A stretch of DNA of 50,570 bases, from contig JANMDN010000088.1 of NCBI GenBank assembly GCA_031376285.1, forward strand, positions 1-50,570. The letters are read 5' to 3'. The notes beneath the pieces are model-generated. The model saw only the letters and a list, made by a program, of their open reading frames with translations. It ran no database searches and had not been told where the DNA came from. The stretch is from JANMDN01 sp031376285. Its GTDB lineage: Bacteria; Actinomycetota; Thermoleophilia; Miltoncostaeales; Miltoncostaeaceae. Below are positions 38,002-46,830 of the stretch, in pieces. The position numbers were made by a program, and so were the translations under genes. How positions within the stretch are numbered: position 1 is the first letter of the stretch; each line of letters begins with the position of its first letter.

Positions 38002-40456
38002 GGCGCTTCGGGCGTTCGAGCTTCGTGTCGTTGAAGTGGGGGTTCAGGGGCTCGACGAGCGCTGCCGCGCCAAACGAGGCCTTCGTGCGCTCAGGGTCCG
38101 GCGTTCCGTAGATCGTCGTGCGCTGGCGTGGAGTTCGGCCGGCGGCGAGGATCGTCTGCTCCATCACCTCAGGCGGGCACTCCTGCCCGTGGCTTGCGCC
38201 GGCCGCCCGCGAGATCGACTCGTTCATGAGCGTCCCGCCCATGTCGTTTGCGCCCGCGTTCAGGCAGGCCTTTGCGCCGTCGATTCCCATCTTGACCCAG
38301 CTCACCTGGATGTTGGTGATGTGGGGGTGAAGGACTAGACGCCCGACCGCGTGCATGAGGAGGGCTTCTCGGAAGGTGGGGCCTGGGCGTGAGGTGCCCT
38401 TGAGGTAGATCGGTGCCTCCATGTGCACGAACGGCAGCGGCACGAACTCGGTAAAGCCGCCAGTTTCCTTTTGGAGGCTGCGCAAGGCAATCAGGTGGCG
38501 GGCCCAGTTGTGGGTCCACTCGATCGAGCCGTACATGATCGTCGTCGTCGATCGCAGACCGACCTCGTGGGCGGTGCGGTGCACCTCAAGCCACTGCTCG
38601 GTGTTGACTTTGTCGGGGCAGAGCACCGCGCGGGCCTCGTCGTCGAGGATCTCCGCAGCCGTGCCGGGGAGCGATCCGAGCCCACCGGCGCGCAGGCGCG
38701 CGAGGTAGTCACGCAAGGGAACATCGAGGGTCGCCGCCCCCTGCCAGACCTCGAGCGCCGAGAACGCGTGGACGTGGAGGTCGGGAAGCTCGGCCTTGAT
38801 CGCCTCGAGCACTCCGGCGTAGTAGTCGCCGGTAAAGCCAGGATGGATGCCACCCTGCAGGCAGACCTCGACCGCACCGCGGTCCCACGCTTCATGGCAG
38901 CGGCGCAGGATCTCCTCGGTCGGGACAAGGTAGGGCCTGCCACGAAGTTCCTCGGCGAGCTTGCCCTTCGAGAAGGCGCAAAACCCGCACTTGAAGTAGC
39001 AGACGTTCGTGTAGTTGATGTTCCGAGTGACGACGTAGCTGACCGTGTCGCCGTTCACGTCGCGCCGCAGGGCGTCGGCGGCGGCAAGGACGGCGCGAAG
39101 CGACTCGCCGCGAGCCGCAAAGAGCGTTGTGGTGTCCTCGACACCCAACTCGTCACCTCGACGCTGGCGAGCCAGGACGTCGGCGATATGGGGGTCCGGG
39201 CAGTGGTTTGCCTTGCCATTACGCTCGGAGGCCGGGGCCTGGACGAGATCAGCCATCGCGGGTGGTGTGTCGAGTACGGCGCCCGATGCCCAGCGCCCTT
39301 CCCGACCAAGGCCCGATGCGTCGGCGCGCCGCAGCACTGCCGTGCGAATCGCGGGGTCGCACCAGCGCTCAAGATCGCTCAGGTATTCGGGGTAGAGGGG
39401 AAGGCGCGGCGCGAGCTGAAAACCCCGGGCCTCGGTCGCCTCTCGAAGCCGCTCAAGCTCGGGCCACGGCGCTTCAGGGTTCACGTGGTCGATCGTGACC
39501 GGCGAGATTCCACCCCAGTCGTTGATCCCGGCATCCAGGAGCTTCGGGAAGTCGTCGTACGACAGATTCGGCGGGACCTGGATGTTCATGTGCGGCCCGA
39601 GAACAATGCGGGCGACGGCCGTTGTCCAGAGCAGCTCATTGAGGTCGGGTTCGGTGGTCGCGTGCATCTTTGTCCCGGCCTTGGCCCGGAAGTTCTGGAC
39701 GATCACCTCTTGGATGTGGCCGTGGCGGGCGTGCAGATCGCGGATGGCAAGGAGCGCGTCGATACGCTCGGCGCGAGTCTCGCCGATGCCGATCAGAATC
39801 CCGCTTGTGAACGGAACCTGACACTCCCCGGCCGCTTCGAGCGTCGCAAGGCGCGCGGTTGGGTCCTTGTCGGGCGACCCGTGATGGGCCTCGCCCTTTT
39901 GCATCAGTCGCTCTGAGACCGACTCCAGCATGATCCCCTGGCTCGGAGAGACCGCCCGAAGCGCTCTCAGGTCATTGTGGGTCAGTATGCCGGGGTTTGC
40001 GTGGGGGAGAAGCCCGGTCTCCTCAAGGACGAGGCGCGCGACCTCAACGAGGTAGGAGATCGTCGTCTCGTGACCGAGACTCTTGAGTTCCTCGCGGGCG
40101 ACCTTGTAGCGAAGTTCCGGCTTGTCGCCGAGGGTGAAAAGCGCCTCGTGGCAACCGGCCTCCGCGCCAGCCCGGGCGATCTCGAGGACCTCCTCAGGGG
40201 TCATGAAGGCACGCTCGCCCGGCTTCGGCGGACCGGCGAACGTGCAGTAGTGGCAGACGTCGCGGCAGAGCTGCGTCAGCGGGATGAACACCTTCGGGGA
40301 GAAGGTGATCAGGCGTCCAGTCCCGTGGTCGCGAAGCGCCTGCGCGCGTTCGAGTAGCTCGGCGAGCGGCGCGCCGTCAAGGGCGTGCGCCCGAACGGCG
40401 TCGGGGAGGCTCTTAAAGTCGATGCCGACGCGCCGCCGGCCGGGTGCAGTAATCAC
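37967..40456 (-). CDS. fbiC: FO synthase, fused CofG-CofH (F420 deazaflavin core)
   Basis: 829 aa, with two radical-SAM domains. The N-terminal CofG half carries CRDVCHYC (C64, C68, C71), the C-terminal CofH half CYFKCGFC (C486, C490, C493). Together they make 7,8-didemethyl-8-hydroxy-5-deazariboflavin (Fo) from tyrosine and a ribityl-aminouracil precursor, feeding CofD. The fusion is the actinobacterial arrangement. The start codon is GTG (40456). It lies apart from cofD-cofC-cofE (3.5 kb away) on the other strand, so it is regulated separately. Confidence 0.95.
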   Translation of the reverse strand: MITAPGRRRVGIDFKSLPDAVRAHALDGAPLAELLERAQALRDHGTGRLITFSPKVFIPLTQLCRDVCHYCTFAGPPKPGERAFMTPEEVLEIARAGAEAGCHEALFTLGDKPELRYKVAREELKSLGHETTISYLVEVARLVLEETGLLPHANPGILTHNDLRALRAVSPSQGIMLESVSERLMQKGEAHHGSPDKDPTARLATLEAAGECQVPFTSGILIGIGETRAERIDALLAIRDLHARHGHIQEVIVQNFRAKAGTKMHATTEPDLNELLWTTAVARIVLGPHMNIQVPPNLSYDDFPKLLDAGINDWGGISPVTIDHVNPEAPWPELERLREATEARGFQLAPRLPLYPEYLSDLERWCDPAIRTAVLRRADASGLGREGRWASGAVLDTPPAMADLVQAPASERNGKANHCPDPHIADVLARQRRGDELGVEDTTTLFAARGESLRAVLAAADALRRDVNGDTVSYVVTRNINYTNVCYFKCGFCAFSKGKLAEELRGRPYLVPTEEILRRCHEAWDRGAVEVCLQGGIHPGFTGDYYAGVLEAIKAELPDLHVHAFSALEVWQGAATLDVPLRDYLARLRAGGLGSLPGTAAEILDDEARAVLCPDKVNTEQWLEVHRTAHEVGLRSTTTIMYGSIEWTHNWARHLIALRSLQKETGGFTEFVPLPFVHMEAPIYLKGTSRPGPTFREALLMHAVGRLVLHPHITNIQVSWVKMGIDGAKACLNAGANDMGGTLMNESISRAAGASHGQECPPEVMEQTILAAGRTPRQRTTIYGTPDPERTKASFGAAALVEPLNPHFNDTKLERPKRLIRPGLVGSTK

Positions 40457-40518
40457 GATCTGATCCTACGCTGCGCCCGGCCCGATCCGCCGCAATCGGC
40501 TTCGAGTCCCTGGCCCGG

Positions 40519-41343
40519 TTAGGCGGGCTCGGGGCCCTGCCCGTCGCGGAACTTGCGCCAGTCGGGTTTGCGTTTTTCCTGGAAGCTCGCGATGCCTTCC
40601 TTGGGCTCATCCCCGAAGACGTGGTTGATCGCAACGAGCTCCAGTCCATGCTGGACCGCGGAGTAGACCTGATCGGTGGCGGCGTTCAAGGCGAGCTTTG
40701 CCAGGCGAAGGCCGATCGGTGAGCGGCGCAGGATGTCGGTGCACCATTCATCGACGGTCGCGTCGATCTCAGCGTCGGGCACCACGGTGTTGCACAGGCC
40801 CATCGCGAGCGCCTCTTGGGCGGTGTACTGGCGCGTAAGGAAAAGGATCTCACGTGCCTTCTTCTCACCGACGACAAACGGCATCAGTTGGCAGCCCCAC
40901 CACAGCGGCGCCGATCCGATCTTCGGGCCGGCCTGCCCAAACTTGGCCGATTCCCCGGCGATCGTAAGGTCGCACAAGATGTTGAGCTCGTTGCCCCCAC
41001 CGATGCAGTAGCCGAGCACGCGCATGATGATCGGCTTTCCGTTGTTGCGGATTGCCATTGCGAGCCGGTCGTGGCGGTGGTGGAGCTGACGCTTCTCGGC
41101 GGCGGTGCGAGTTGGACTTGCCACGTCGCCGCCGACGCAAAATGCTCGTTCGCCGGCACCGGTGAACACGATCACGCCTACCGATTCATCGTCGGCGGCC
41201 ATCTCGAATGCCTCGGCAAGCTCGAGCACTGTCTGGGACCGGAACGCATTGAGCTTCTCGGGCCGGTTGATGGTGATCGTGGCGCGCCCGTCGCGCACCT
41301 CGTAGAGAATGTCCTCGAAGCTCAGGGTCGCCTCCTGGTTCAC
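40519..41343 (-). CDS. MenB-like crotonase-family enzyme (enoyl-CoA hydratase/ring-active)
   Basis: 274 aa. Crotonase features: NRPEKLNAFRSQTV (20-33), oxyanion-hole segments AFCVGGDVAS (about 67-76) and GYCIGGGNELNILCDLTIA (about 112-130). GPKIGSAPLWWGCQLMPFVVGEKKAREILFLTRQYTAQEALAMGLCNTVVP and the C-terminal EKRKPDWRKF are MenB-like, as in 1,4-dihydroxynaphthoyl-CoA synthase or 2-ketocyclohexanecarboxyl-CoA hydrolase (BadI). No other men gene is near, so a ring-cleaving CoA hydrolase in a degradative pathway is as likely. It is divergent from the IclR gene. Confidence 0.82.
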   Translation of the reverse strand: MNQEATLSFEDILYEVRDGRATITINRPEKLNAFRSQTVLELAEAFEMAADDESVGVIVFTGAGERAFCVGGDVASPTRTAAEKRQLHHRHDRLAMAIRNNGKPIIMRVLGYCIGGGNELNILCDLTIAGESAKFGQAGPKIGSAPLWWGCQLMPFVVGEKKAREILFLTRQYTAQEALAMGLCNTVVPDAEIDATVDEWCTDILRRSPIGLRLAKLALNAATDQVYSAVQHGLELVAINHVFGDEPKEGIASFQEKRKPDWRKFRDGQGPEPA

Positions 41344-41544
41344 GGTTGTTTCGTTTCGGCACGCGGCGTCGCCGAAGAGGTCGCGTCAATCCTAATCGCG
41401 AGTTTGCCCCGGCGCACGAACGCAGAGTCAGTGCCCGTCTGTCTCGCATCATGAAACAGCGGTTCGCCTGGTGGTGGTTAAGTGTTGCCTCGGTGCCCGA
41501 TTGCGCAGTACGATCGGCTCGTGACATCACACACAAAGACGCGA

Positions 41545-41559
41545 TCTCATGATGTGAGA
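41545..41559. promoter_or_regulatory. Palindrome upstream of iclR, candidate IclR operator
   Basis: TCTCATGATGTGAGA: five-base arms TCTCA/TGAGA around a five-base centre, 24 bp ahead of the IclR GTG and in the spacer to the divergent crotonase gene. IclR regulators commonly bind such short palindromes near their own gene. Confidence 0.45.
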
Positions 41560-41582
41560 CATTCTGTGCCAAGAGTGGCTCC

Positions 41583-42494
41583 GTGACGGTTGACGCTCCC
41601 GCCCTCCAACCGGGTGCCGAGCCACGGCCGTATCGCATTCAGTCAATCGAGCGTGCAGTGTCGATTCTCGGGGCCTTCACCGCCGACGATCCGGAGCTTG
41701 GGGTCACCGACATCTCTGATCGGCTCGGACTCCACAAGTCGACCGTCCATCGATTCCTCGTCAACCTCGAAACGGCGGGCCTGCTTGAGCGAAACGCGCG
41801 CAGTGGTCGCTACCGCCTCGGGCTTCGCCTCTTCGAGCTCGGCGGCCTCGTGTTGCAGCAGATGAACCTCTGGGATGAGGCGCTCCCCTTCCTTGAGCAG
41901 CTGGTGAGGGAGTCGGGAGAGACTGGCCAGCTTGCCGTCTTGGATCAGGGCGAGGCGATCTATATCGAGCGCGTCGAAGCTCGGCGGGCACTTCGTGTCC
42001 CCGCGGCGATGGGGCGTGGCTACCCCGCTCATGCGACAAGTCATGGCAAGTTGCTCCTTGCCTACCAGCCGCCAGAGTCGGTGCGCGAAATCGTTCGGCA
42101 GCGAGGGCTCGACCGCTACACACAGAACACGATCACGGAAGAATGGGCGCTTGAGCAGGAGCTCGCCCGCATCCGTCAGCAAGGCTACGCCGTCGACAGT
42201 GAGGAGTACGAGGAGGGGCTTCGCTGCGTCGGAGCCGCCATCTTCGATCACACTGGACAGGCGATCGCGGCGATTGGAATCGGGGGACCCGTCACGCGAG
42301 TGACGCCAGCCCGAGTCGAAGAACTCGCCGGGCTCGTCAGGCATGCCGCAAAGGGACTCTCCCGAAGGATGGGAGCAGAGCAAGCCGGCGCGTTCGTTCA
42401 CCCGCAGCTGCGGGTTCGTACCACCGCCTCCACGCACCAATCACCCTCCGACCGACCGGCCGCCAACGGCTCGGCGTCGGCCAACCACACCTAG
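41583..42494 (+). CDS. IclR-family transcriptional regulator
   Basis: 303 aa from GTG 41583. N-terminal winged helix (about 17-75: RIQSIERAVSILGAFTADDPELGVTDISDRLGLHKSTVHRFLVNLETAGLLER) and IclR effector domain (about 85-255, with YPAHATSHGKLLLAY and YAVDSEEYEEGLRCVGAAIFDHTG). A low-complexity tail of ~45 residues follows (about 258-303, Ser/Thr/Pro). It binds a small effector, often an aromatic or organic acid. Probable targets are the divergent crotonase gene and the aminotransferase gene 19 bp downstream. Confidence 0.93.
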   Translation: MTVDAPALQPGAEPRPYRIQSIERAVSILGAFTADDPELGVTDISDRLGLHKSTVHRFLVNLETAGLLERNARSGRYRLGLRLFELGGLVLQQMNLWDEALPFLEQLVRESGETGQLAVLDQGEAIYIERVEARRALRVPAAMGRGYPAHATSHGKLLLAYQPPESVREIVRQRGLDRYTQNTITEEWALEQELARIRQQGYAVDSEEYEEGLRCVGAAIFDHTGQAIAAIGIGGPVTRVTPARVEELAGLVRHAAKGLSRRMGAEQAGAFVHPQLRVRTTASTHQSPSDRPAANGSASANHT

Positions 42495-42513
42495 AAGGGG
42501 AACCAAGACTCCG

Positions 42514-43707
42514 ATGGCGACTACGACCTCCGACTTCCGCGTGCCGCTCTCGAGCCGGACCGGACACTTCGTGCTTCCCAAGCAGTGGGCATCGATGCGC
42601 AAGGCCGAGGCAATCGAGAAAGAGACCGGCACACGGATCCTTCACTTTGAGAAGGGCGACTTTCAGGGTGAGGAGTTCAGGCCCGCGCCACACATCGACG
42701 AGGCGTGTGCGAAGGCGATTCGGGATGGACACACCCGCTACGTTCCGGGCCCCGGCCTGCCGGAGCTTCGCGACGCCGTCGCTGCCGAGGTCACCTCGCG
42801 CGGTCGAAAGACCGAGCGTGAAGAGGTGCTCATCACGATGGGTGCCAAGCACGCGCTCACCCAGGCCCTTCTCACGCTCGTCGACCAGGGCGACGAGGTG
42901 ATCTTCCCGAATCCCGGCTACCCGCCAGACGAGTTCTGGATCACCTACGCCGGCGGCAAGGTCGTCTACGCGCCGCTTGTCGCGCCGGACTTCCATTTCG
43001 ACCTCGACTCACTCGAGGCGTTGATGAACGAGCGCACGAAGCTCCTCATCATCAACTCTCCCCAGCGTCCGAATGGCATGGTCGTCGCGCAGCTTCCTGA
43101 GATCGCTGAGCTCTGCAAGAAGCACAACGTCATGGTGCTGACCGACGAGATCTTCAGCCACATGGTCTACTCCAATAGCGCCCACACGTCGATTTCCGAC
43201 TTGCCGGATATGGCTGACCGCTCAGTGCTCGTGGACACCTTCTCGAAGACGTACGTGATGACCGGCTACCGCGTTGGTTGGAGCGTGGCCAACAAAGAAC
43301 TCACCACGAACATGGACATCTTCCAGCAGAACTCGGTCACCAACGTTCCCGCGTTTGTCCAGTACGCGGCGCTTGCGGCCATCACTGGTCCGCAGGAGCA
43401 CGTCATCGAGCGTACGAAGAACCTCGAGCGCAAGCGTGACCTGACCGTGTCGCTCTTCAACAAAATCGACGGCATCCACTGCCCGACGCCCGACGGTTCG
43501 TTCTATGTCTTCCCCGACATTCGTGGAACGGGGATGACCAGCCAGCAGTTTGCCGACTACATGGTCGAGCAGCAGGGTGTTGGTGTCGTCGCGGGCTCCG
43601 CCTTCGGCGACCAGGGTGAGGGCCACATTCGCTTCACCTACGCCAACACGGACGAGAACATTGAAGAGGGCATCGAGCGGATCGCGAAGGGCGTCGAGAA
43701 CCTCTAG
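42514..43707 (+). CDS. PLP-dependent aminotransferase, class I/II (AspAT-like)
   Basis: 397 aa from ATG 42514; GAAGGGG lies 13 bases upstream, a rather long spacing. Fold-type I features: PNPGYPPDEF (about 132-141), NSPQRPNGMV (181-190), LTDEIFSHMVY (209-219) and the PLP lysine in SKTYVMTGYRVGW (K245). Family members transaminate aspartate, aromatic or branched amino acids. It follows the IclR gene in the same direction, and a strong terminator closes the unit at 43738-43772. Confidence 0.9.
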   Translation: MATTTSDFRVPLSSRTGHFVLPKQWASMRKAEAIEKETGTRILHFEKGDFQGEEFRPAPHIDEACAKAIRDGHTRYVPGPGLPELRDAVAAEVTSRGRKTEREEVLITMGAKHALTQALLTLVDQGDEVIFPNPGYPPDEFWITYAGGKVVYAPLVAPDFHFDLDSLEALMNERTKLLIINSPQRPNGMVVAQLPEIAELCKKHNVMVLTDEIFSHMVYSNSAHTSISDLPDMADRSVLVDTFSKTYVMTGYRVGWSVANKELTTNMDIFQQNSVTNVPAFVQYAALAAITGPQEHVIERTKNLERKRDLTVSLFNKIDGIHCPTPDGSFYVFPDIRGTGMTSQQFADYMVEQQGVGVVAGSAFGDQGEGHIRFTYANTDENIEEGIERIAKGVENL

Positions 43708-43737
43708 CCCCTACGGGTCGAGGTCAGCGGCATTTTC

Positions 43738-43772
43738 CGGGGCCCCGCATCGCGCGGGGCCCCGTTGATTTT
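43738..43772 (+). terminator. Rho-independent terminator after the aminotransferase gene
   Basis: GGGGCCCCGC and GCGGGGCCCC form a perfect 10-bp stem with a 5-base loop, followed by GTTGATTTTT. It lies 30 bp after the stop at 43707. Confidence 0.88.
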
Positions 43773-43940
43773 TGGGGCCACCCCGGACCACCACCCGGTT
43801 TCAGCGTAGTCGCGATGCTGTTTCGCGGGGCGCGACGTTTGTCACAGAGGTGCGCCAGAAGGCGCTGCGACGGGCGCCGGTCGATGGCTTGGCGACTAGT
43901 CTTTCGACGTCCATGCGTCAACGACACGAAGGAGACCTGC

Positions 43941-44396
43941 GTGGCTGAGCGTTTGTTGTGGGAAGACCTGAACGAGGGTGACGAGGCGACCTCGTCTGGC
44001 CGCACGATCACCGAGACCGATGTCGTCAACTTTTGTGGCATCTCCGGTGACTTCAACTGGTTCCACACCGATGCCGAGGCGGCCAAGGAGTCCGTCTTTG
44101 GCGAGCGTGTCGCCCACGGGATGCTCGTGACGTCGATCGCGACCGGGCTTCAAGTCGAGAAGATGGAGCCCAAAGTGGCGACAGCCGCGTTCATGGGTCT
44201 CAACAAATGGCAGTTTCGCGGCGCCGTGAAGTTCGGCGACACGATCCGCGTCAAGCGCACGATCGGCGAGAAGACCGAGCACCCCAAGAGCGCCGCCACC
44301 GGCTTTGTGACCTACGAGATCGAGGTCATCAACCAGCGCGACGAGATTGTCCAGAAGGGCCAGTGGAACATGCTGGTGCGCCGCCGCGAGGCGTAG
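43941..44396 (+). CDS. MaoC-family (R)-specific enoyl-CoA hydratase
   Basis: 151 aa from GTG 43941, with GAAGGAG six bases upstream. The hydratase motif is FCGISGDFNWFHTDAEAA (31-48), with D37 and H42 as catalytic pair. Hot-dog fold, single domain. It hydrates 2-enoyl-CoA to (R)-3-hydroxyacyl-CoA. Such a product is a plausible substrate of the Ltp2-like aldolase. It stands alone between two hairpins. Confidence 0.9.
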   Translation: MAERLLWEDLNEGDEATSSGRTITETDVVNFCGISGDFNWFHTDAEAAKESVFGERVAHGMLVTSIATGLQVEKMEPKVATAAFMGLNKWQFRGAVKFGDTIRVKRTIGEKTEHPKSAATGFVTYEIEVINQRDEIVQKGQWNMLVRRREA

Positions 44397-44408
44397 TCGC
44401 GGGCGTTT

Positions 44409-44438
44409 GGGACCCGGCCTCAGTCGAGGCTGGGTCCC
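44409..44438 (+). terminator. Hairpin after the MaoC gene
   Basis: GGGACCCGGCCTC and GAGGCTGGGTCCC pair over 13 positions with one mismatch and a 4-base loop, 12 bp past the stop at 44396. No U-run. Confidence 0.6.
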
Positions 44439-44493
44439 GTGCAGTCCGGCGGTGGGTCCGCCCATTCCCGGACGAACCCAACGGGCGTAGACG

Positions 44494-44658
44494 TCAGGGC
44501 CGCGCTTGCGGCGGTGCCTGCGGTGCGATTGGGCGCTGCGCGGGCTGGGTGCCTGGTCGGCTCTGGTTGTCAAGGGATGCGATGTCGCGGATGTTCGTTT
44601 GGACGGCGACGGCGGCGAACAGGCTCAGCGCGAACGACATCGCGTAGAACGTCCGCAT
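44494..44658 (-). CDS. Possible 54-aa membrane-anchored or exported peptide
   Basis: ATG 44658 to TGA 44494 encodes MRTFYAMSFALSLFAAVAVQ, then a polar Pro/Gln-rich tail. The N-terminus looks like a signal anchor. A perfect palindrome CCAACCGGTTGG lies at about 44662-44673, just upstream of the ATG, and could be an operator. No good ribosome site is visible. This is the only coding candidate in the 344-bp gap between MaoC and the VapC gene. Confidence 0.35.
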   Translation of the reverse strand: MRTFYAMSFALSLFAAVAVQTNIRDIASLDNQSRPGTQPAQRPIAPQAPPQARP

Positions 44659-44740
44659 GAGCCAACCGGTTGGTTGGTTCTCTTTCGAGTATCGCTGCGC
44701 TCCCTTACGGGCCGGTCACGGTCCGCTCACGGCGCCTCCG

Positions 44741-45124
44741 TCAGTCGCCGCCGAAGACCTCGACCGGGTAGCGGCGAAGGGTTGCATCACGGGTCATGAG
44801 CACGAGGCGTTCTTCGATTGCTTGAGCGACGATCATGCGGTCGAACGGGTCACGATGATGGAACGGCAGGTCGCGGTAGCGGTCCACGTGAGCGCCGCGG
44901 ACGGGGAGCTCAGTGATGTCGTTTGGCGCGAGCTGCGGTCGGACGGGCGAGCGGAGACGGAGTTTGCCGGTGGCCTCTTTCGTCGCGAGTTCCCAAAGTG
45001 CAACGACGCTCACGAAGACGTCATTTCTCGGGTCGCGCACGACCGCGAGTTCGTGCTTGGTGAGGAGTACATCTGGATCCTCAAGAAACCAGAGCAAGGG
45101 ATGCGTGTCGAGCAGCAGCCTCAC
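44741..45124 (-). CDS. PIN-domain toxin (VapC-like), second module
   Basis: 127 aa. PIN acidic residues appear in LLLDTHPLLWFLED (D6), ALWELATKEATGKL (E45) and HHRDPFDRMIVAQA (D92/D95), followed by LMTRDATLRRY (D113). The DTHPLLW variant is typical of toxins paired with Phd/YefM-type antitoxins. ATGA overlap with the antitoxin gene. Not closely related to the VapC at 37099. Confidence 0.88.
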   Translation of the reverse strand: MRLLLDTHPLLWFLEDPDVLLTKHELAVVRDPRNDVFVSVVALWELATKEATGKLRLRSPVRPQLAPNDITELPVRGAHVDRYRDLPFHHRDPFDRMIVAQAIEERLVLMTRDATLRRYPVEVFGGD

Positions 45125-45384
45125 GACTCTGGCGGGAAGATCTCGCTGTTCTCAAAGAGGTCGGCGATCTCGGCGTTCACCTCGTCAGAGTCCCAGTCGT
45201 CAGCCAGCCAGATCTTTCCAGCGAGCTGTCCGCCACGGCGCGGCGCAGGTGCGCTCTGGTCGGGGACGAGGCGAACCGCCGGCGTTCCGGCACGGCAGAT
45301 CACGACCTCTTCGCCGCGCTCGGCCAGCTCGACGAGCTTCGAGAGCGTCGTTTTCGCTTCGTGCATATTCACGCGAACCACCAT
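45121..45384 (-). CDS. Phd/YefM-family antitoxin
   Basis: 87 aa. The Phd dimerisation and DNA-binding half is seen in VNMHEAKTTLSKLVELAERGEEVVICRAGTPAVRLVPD (5-42). The C-terminal acidic part (LADDWDSDEVNAEIADLFENSE) should wrap the PIN toxin. A shorter start at the second Met is possible. The two genes form a plasmid-stabilisation-type module. Confidence 0.88.
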   Translation of the reverse strand: MVVRVNMHEAKTTLSKLVELAERGEEVVICRAGTPAVRLVPDQSAPAPRRGGQLAGKIWLADDWDSDEVNAEIADLFENSEIFPPES

Positions 45385-45486
45385 CTAGCTAAGGTTAGTC
45401 CATGACGGTTCGACATTCAATCGAGGAGGCTCCAATTCAGTGTCCGGGGGGAGCCCGTCACGCCGCACTGACGCGGAACTCACGGC

Positions 45487-46830
45487 CTAACGGCGTGGTG
45501 GGTGCCCGTGCTCGTCGCAAAGCTCCGGGTGCCAGCGCCGGAAGTGCTCGTGGTGCTGGTCGGTGAGCGCGCCCGGCGGGTAGAACTCGGCGTAGAAGTC
45601 CGGGTCGACGTGTTGGGCCTGGCAGCAGAGGCGCTGGTACATCGGGTCGATGTGGGCCGGAAAGCGTCCGTAGGTGTCGTGGACGTAGTTGCAGTAGTCC
45701 TTGACGATCTGGATCGTCTCGGCGTCGGGGCGCTGGATTTGGCTGACGACTCGATCTGGCTCAAGGTACGCCTTGGGCTTTTCGTCGGCGTACTGCGACC
45801 ACTTCGTCTCAAGATAGGCGTCGACCGCCGCGCCCATGTCGGCGTAGTACGGCGGGACGAAGGCCTGGTAGATCCCGTCGCGGCCAACCGGAACGCTCGG
45901 GCCGCGTTTTGCGTCGGCAAACGTGAACCCAAGCCCGGGAACATCCATCGCGCCAAGCACAAAGCGAGCGATATAGCCCGTGTAGGTCCAGCCGCCAAGG
46001 CCAAGGCACTGCAGTGCCATGTTGATGTTCTGGCAGATGAAGGCCTGTTCGACGACCTGCATCGAGAGCACACGCTGCTCGATTTCGACAAGGCCCATCG
46101 GCCGGCCAGGATCCAGCCGACCCTTGTCGACCCACCCTTGAAGCCCGGCAGGCGCATATCCGGCCTGCTCGTCAACAAGGCAGAAGCGGTACTCGGCTGA
46201 GAAGTAGATGAAGAGCAGGTTGATGTACTCGAGGGTCATGTTCGAGACGGGCAGGAAGAGGCTCGTCCCCGGTTGGTTCGCGTTCCAGTGGTTGAAGACA
46301 AAAAGTCCTGGAAGACCAGTTGGGAGCTGCGCCCTGTTCGGCTCAAGGACGACCTTGGCGCGGCGGGCAAGCTCGACGATGTAGTCGACCTGTGCCTCGA
46401 TCGGCTTGCCGGAGATCGTGGAGATCTCACCTGGCTCGGGCGTGACGTTCCACATGTCGAGGAAGTAGAGCCCGTCGTCGTTTGTGAAGAAGAGTTCCGT
46501 GCCGTGGTTGTTGCACGATGACGGCCACGTCCGAGCTGTCCACTGCACGAGGGCGTCAGCACCCATGGTCGGATCGATGTCGCTGAGACTGAGGCCAGAA
46601 AGGCCGGTACCGGCGATCAAGAGGAGCGCTTCCTCGAGCTCAGTCAAGGGGACGGGGGAGTAGGGGCTCGTGTACGAGAGCGGTCCCTGCTCGATCTCCA
46701 TCCCGAGCGCGACACGACGACTCTTGCGGTCAAAGACCGCGTTGAAGTACGGGTAGGAGAGCGCGTCGCGCAGCCCAGGGGGTGCCGCGGCAAGGACACC
46801 GAGTGGGCCCCCCCGGTCTGGCGCGCTCAC
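45487..46830 (-). CDS. Nitroreductase-like protein of unusual length
   Basis: 447 aa from GTG 46830, overlapping the acyl-CoA dehydrogenase stop (GTGA). The longer frame is a shadow of that gene. Two segments look like nitroreductase-fold proteins: SRRVALGMEIEQGPLSYTSPYSPVPLTELEEALLLIAGTGLSG near residues 32-73 and VVEQAFICQNINMALQCLGLGGWTYTGYIARF near 262-293, the latter like the QNxxLAAxxLGLG helix that contacts flavin. The rest I do not recognise. A flavin- or possibly F420-linked redox role is an inference. Tight coupling to the ACAD suggests use of the same substrate. Confidence 0.55.
   Translation of the reverse strand: MSAPDRGGPLGVLAAAPPGLRDALSYPYFNAVFDRKSRRVALGMEIEQGPLSYTSPYSPVPLTELEEALLLIAGTGLSGLSLSDIDPTMGADALVQWTARTWPSSCNNHGTELFFTNDDGLYFLDMWNVTPEPGEISTISGKPIEAQVDYIVELARRAKVVLEPNRAQLPTGLPGLFVFNHWNANQPGTSLFLPVSNMTLEYINLLFIYFSAEYRFCLVDEQAGYAPAGLQGWVDKGRLDPGRPMGLVEIEQRVLSMQVVEQAFICQNINMALQCLGLGGWTYTGYIARFVLGAMDVPGLGFTFADAKRGPSVPVGRDGIYQAFVPPYYADMGAAVDAYLETKWSQYADEKPKAYLEPDRVVSQIQRPDAETIQIVKDYCNYVHDTYGRFPAHIDPMYQRLCCQAQHVDPDFYAEFYPPGALTDQHHEHFRRWHPELCDEHGHPPRR

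Noticed and set aside
38423..39916. A 497-codon plus-strand frame opposite fbiC
   Set aside because: Antisense shadow of a gene with two intact radical-SAM motifs.
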